Shown here in pieces: positions 12,154 through 13,386 of a DNA stretch of 13,386 nucleotides (within the stretch, counting starts at the first letter, position 1; each line of letters opens with the position of its first letter). A program made the position numbers and the translations under genes. The notes beneath the pieces are model-generated. The model searched no databases. It saw only the letters and a program-made list of their open reading frames with translations, and was not told the DNA's origin. Source of the stretch: DATAFT01 sp035544635 (GTDB lineage Bacteria > Acidobacteriota > Thermoanaerobaculia > Multivoradales > Multivoraceae); NCBI GenBank assembly GCA_035544635.1, contig DATKDQ010000429.1, forward strand, positions 1 to 13,386, in the 5' to 3' direction.

Positions 12154-13386
12154 ATGACCGAGGTCCGGACCTATCCCGAGTACAGCACGCACTACCCGCT
12201 CGTCCTCACCACCTTCATGAAGCGGCCGGTCCGCCTCTACCCGGACCAGATCGGCGTCGTCTACCGCAACCCACACACGGGTCGCTACTTCCGGTTCACC
12301 TGGAGTGAGTGGTATGCGCGCACAGCGAAGCTGGCCAACGCGCTCCGGGCGCAGGGCGTCGAGGGGGGCTCCGCGACCAGGCTGGGCGACCGGGTGGCGA
12401 CCATAGCGCTCAACCACCACTACCACCTCGAGACCTACTACGCCGTGTCCTGCGGCGGCGCCGTGCTCCACGCCATCAACATGCGGCTCTCGCTCGAGCA
12501 CATCGTGCACACCATCCAGCACGCGGGCGACAAGGTGCTGGTCTTCGACGACCTCTTCCGTGGCCTGGTGGAGGGTATCTACGATCGGATCAAGGACACC
12601 GTCGAGACCTTCGTCTACATCTCGGACGATCCCAAGCTCCCGGCGTCGAAGATCGAGGGCCTGGTGCACTACGAGGACCTCCTCCGCGACCAGCCGGACA
12701 CCTTCGAGTGGCCCTACCTCGACGAGGACACCAAGGCCACCGCCTGCTACACCACCGGGACCACCGGGCTGCCGAAGGGCGTCATGTTCTCGCACCGGGC
12801 GCTCTACCTGATGGTGCTGCACCAGCTCGCGCTCTCCTCCTTCGCCACCGATCCGGACGTGGTGCGGCTGGGCGAGAACAACATCCCGCTGGTGGTGGTG
12901 CCGATGTTCCACGCCCACGGTTGGGGCATTCCGTACAGCGCCGTGTTCGGAGCCAACAAGCTGGTGCTGCCCGGCATGTTCACCGTCGACGGCTTCTGCG
13001 AGCTGGTCGAGAAGGAGAAGGTGACCTCGACCTCGTTCGTCCCTACCGTGCTCGCCATGCTGGTCGAGTACCCGGACCTCGGCAAGTACGACCTCTCGAG
13101 CCTGAAGACCGTGGGCGTGGGCGGCGCCGCGCTGTCGCTGGGGCTCAAGACCAAGGCCGAGCAGGTGATCCCCGGCTTCCGCGCGGCCTCGGGCTACGGC
13201 ATGACGGAGACCGCGCCGACGACGGTGGTGGCCTACCTCAAGAAGACGATGCTCGATCTGCCCGAGGAGGAGAGGGCGAAGCTGCAGGTCAAGACCGGCC
13301 TCCCGGTGCCCGGGCTCGAGGTCGAGGTGGTCGACGAGCAGGGGAGCCCGGTGCCGCAGGACGACGCGACGATCGGGGAGATCGTC
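12154..13386 (+). CDS. Fatty-acyl-CoA synthetase, AMP-forming (3' partial)
   Basis: The first 411 residues of an adenylate-forming acyl-CoA ligase; the frame is open to the window edge and about 130 further residues, including the mobile C-terminal domain, are expected. It activates a carboxylic acid with ATP to an acyl-adenylate and transfers it to CoA. Visible core motifs are YTTGTTGLPKGV (residues 199-210, phosphate-binding loop), MFHAHGWG (251-258), VGGAALS (322-328) and SGYGMTET (346-353, adenine and Mg site). YAVSCGGAVLHAINMRLS (96-113) is typical of the medium/long-chain fatty-acid ligase branch. Cytoplasmic or membrane-associated; there is no signal. A strong GGAGG site is seven bases before ATG 12154. 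It follows hemY by 182 bases in the same direction but a separate transcript is likely. The exact chain length preference cannot be read. Codon use resembles its neighbours. Confidence 0.93.
   Translation, partial: MTEVRTYPEYSTHYPLVLTTFMKRPVRLYPDQIGVVYRNPHTGRYFRFTWSEWYARTAKLANALRAQGVEGGSATRLGDRVATIALNHHYHLETYYAVSCGGAVLHAINMRLSLEHIVHTIQHAGDKVLVFDDLFRGLVEGIYDRIKDTVETFVYISDDPKLPASKIEGLVHYEDLLRDQPDTFEWPYLDEDTKATACYTTGTTGLPKGVMFSHRALYLMVLHQLALSSFATDPDVVRLGENNIPLVVVPMFHAHGWGIPYSAVFGANKLVLPGMFTVDGFCELVEKEKVTSTSFVPTVLAMLVEYPDLGKYDLSSLKTVGVGGAALSLGLKTKAEQVIPGFRAASGYGMTETAPTTVVAYLKKTMLDLPEEERAKLQVKTGLPVPGLEVEVVDEQGSPVPQDDATIGEIV

Overview
The window is a GC-rich, gene-dense bacterial chromosomal segment with nine protein genes, the last cut off by the window edge. 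I see no RNA genes, CRISPR arrays or insertion sequences, and no gene-free stretch longer than about 300 bases. The first gene ends in a Cys-bounded domain that I associate with secreted proteins of Acidobacteriota, especially Thermoanaerobaculia-like genomes. The haem-copper monooxygenase family, the PQQ quinohemoprotein and the HemN/HemY pair fit a Gram-negative, respiring, acidobacterium-like organism. This taxonomic placement is inference; there is no rRNA or marker gene here.

Layout. Positions 47-2786 (minus strand) hold a two-gene unit: a secreted c-type cytochrome fused to a PHM/DBM-like dicopper monooxygenase, followed by a secreted cupredoxin / polyproline / Calx-beta protein. Divergent from it is a lytic murein transglycosylase A (plus, to 4285). 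It converges on a four-helix DoxX-type membrane protein (minus, 4342-4785). Next is a plus-strand operon of a PQQ-dependent quinohemoprotein alcohol dehydrogenase (5007-7187) and a metallo-beta-lactamase-fold hydrolase (7197-8150). This converges on an AMMECR1-domain protein (minus, 8253-8855). Divergent from that is a haem-biosynthesis operon, hemN (9019-10461) and hemY (10469-11971). A fatty-acyl-CoA synthetase starts at 12154 and runs off the end.

Functional theme. Several products are periplasmic redox proteins using c-haem, copper or PQQ. hemN and hemY supply haem, which two of those proteins need. The alcohol dehydrogenase would feed electrons through its own C-terminal cytochrome to the respiratory chain. 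The copper monooxygenase and the cupredoxin beside it could form a separate oxidation module. These links are inferred from gene content and adjacency.

The most interesting structure lies between genes. An 8-base word occurs three times (two direct copies, one inverted) in the leader of the AMMECR1 gene, arranged so that one upstream arm could pair with either of two downstream arms, the second of which abuts the start codon. Two back-to-back 7-bp hairpins lie just before the ribosome binding site of the PQQ dehydrogenase gene. A perfect dyad overlaps a -10-like box between the monooxygenase gene and mltA. In proteins, the cupredoxin has Gln where its family normally has the second copper-binding His, and its linker contains 38 prolines in 40 residues.
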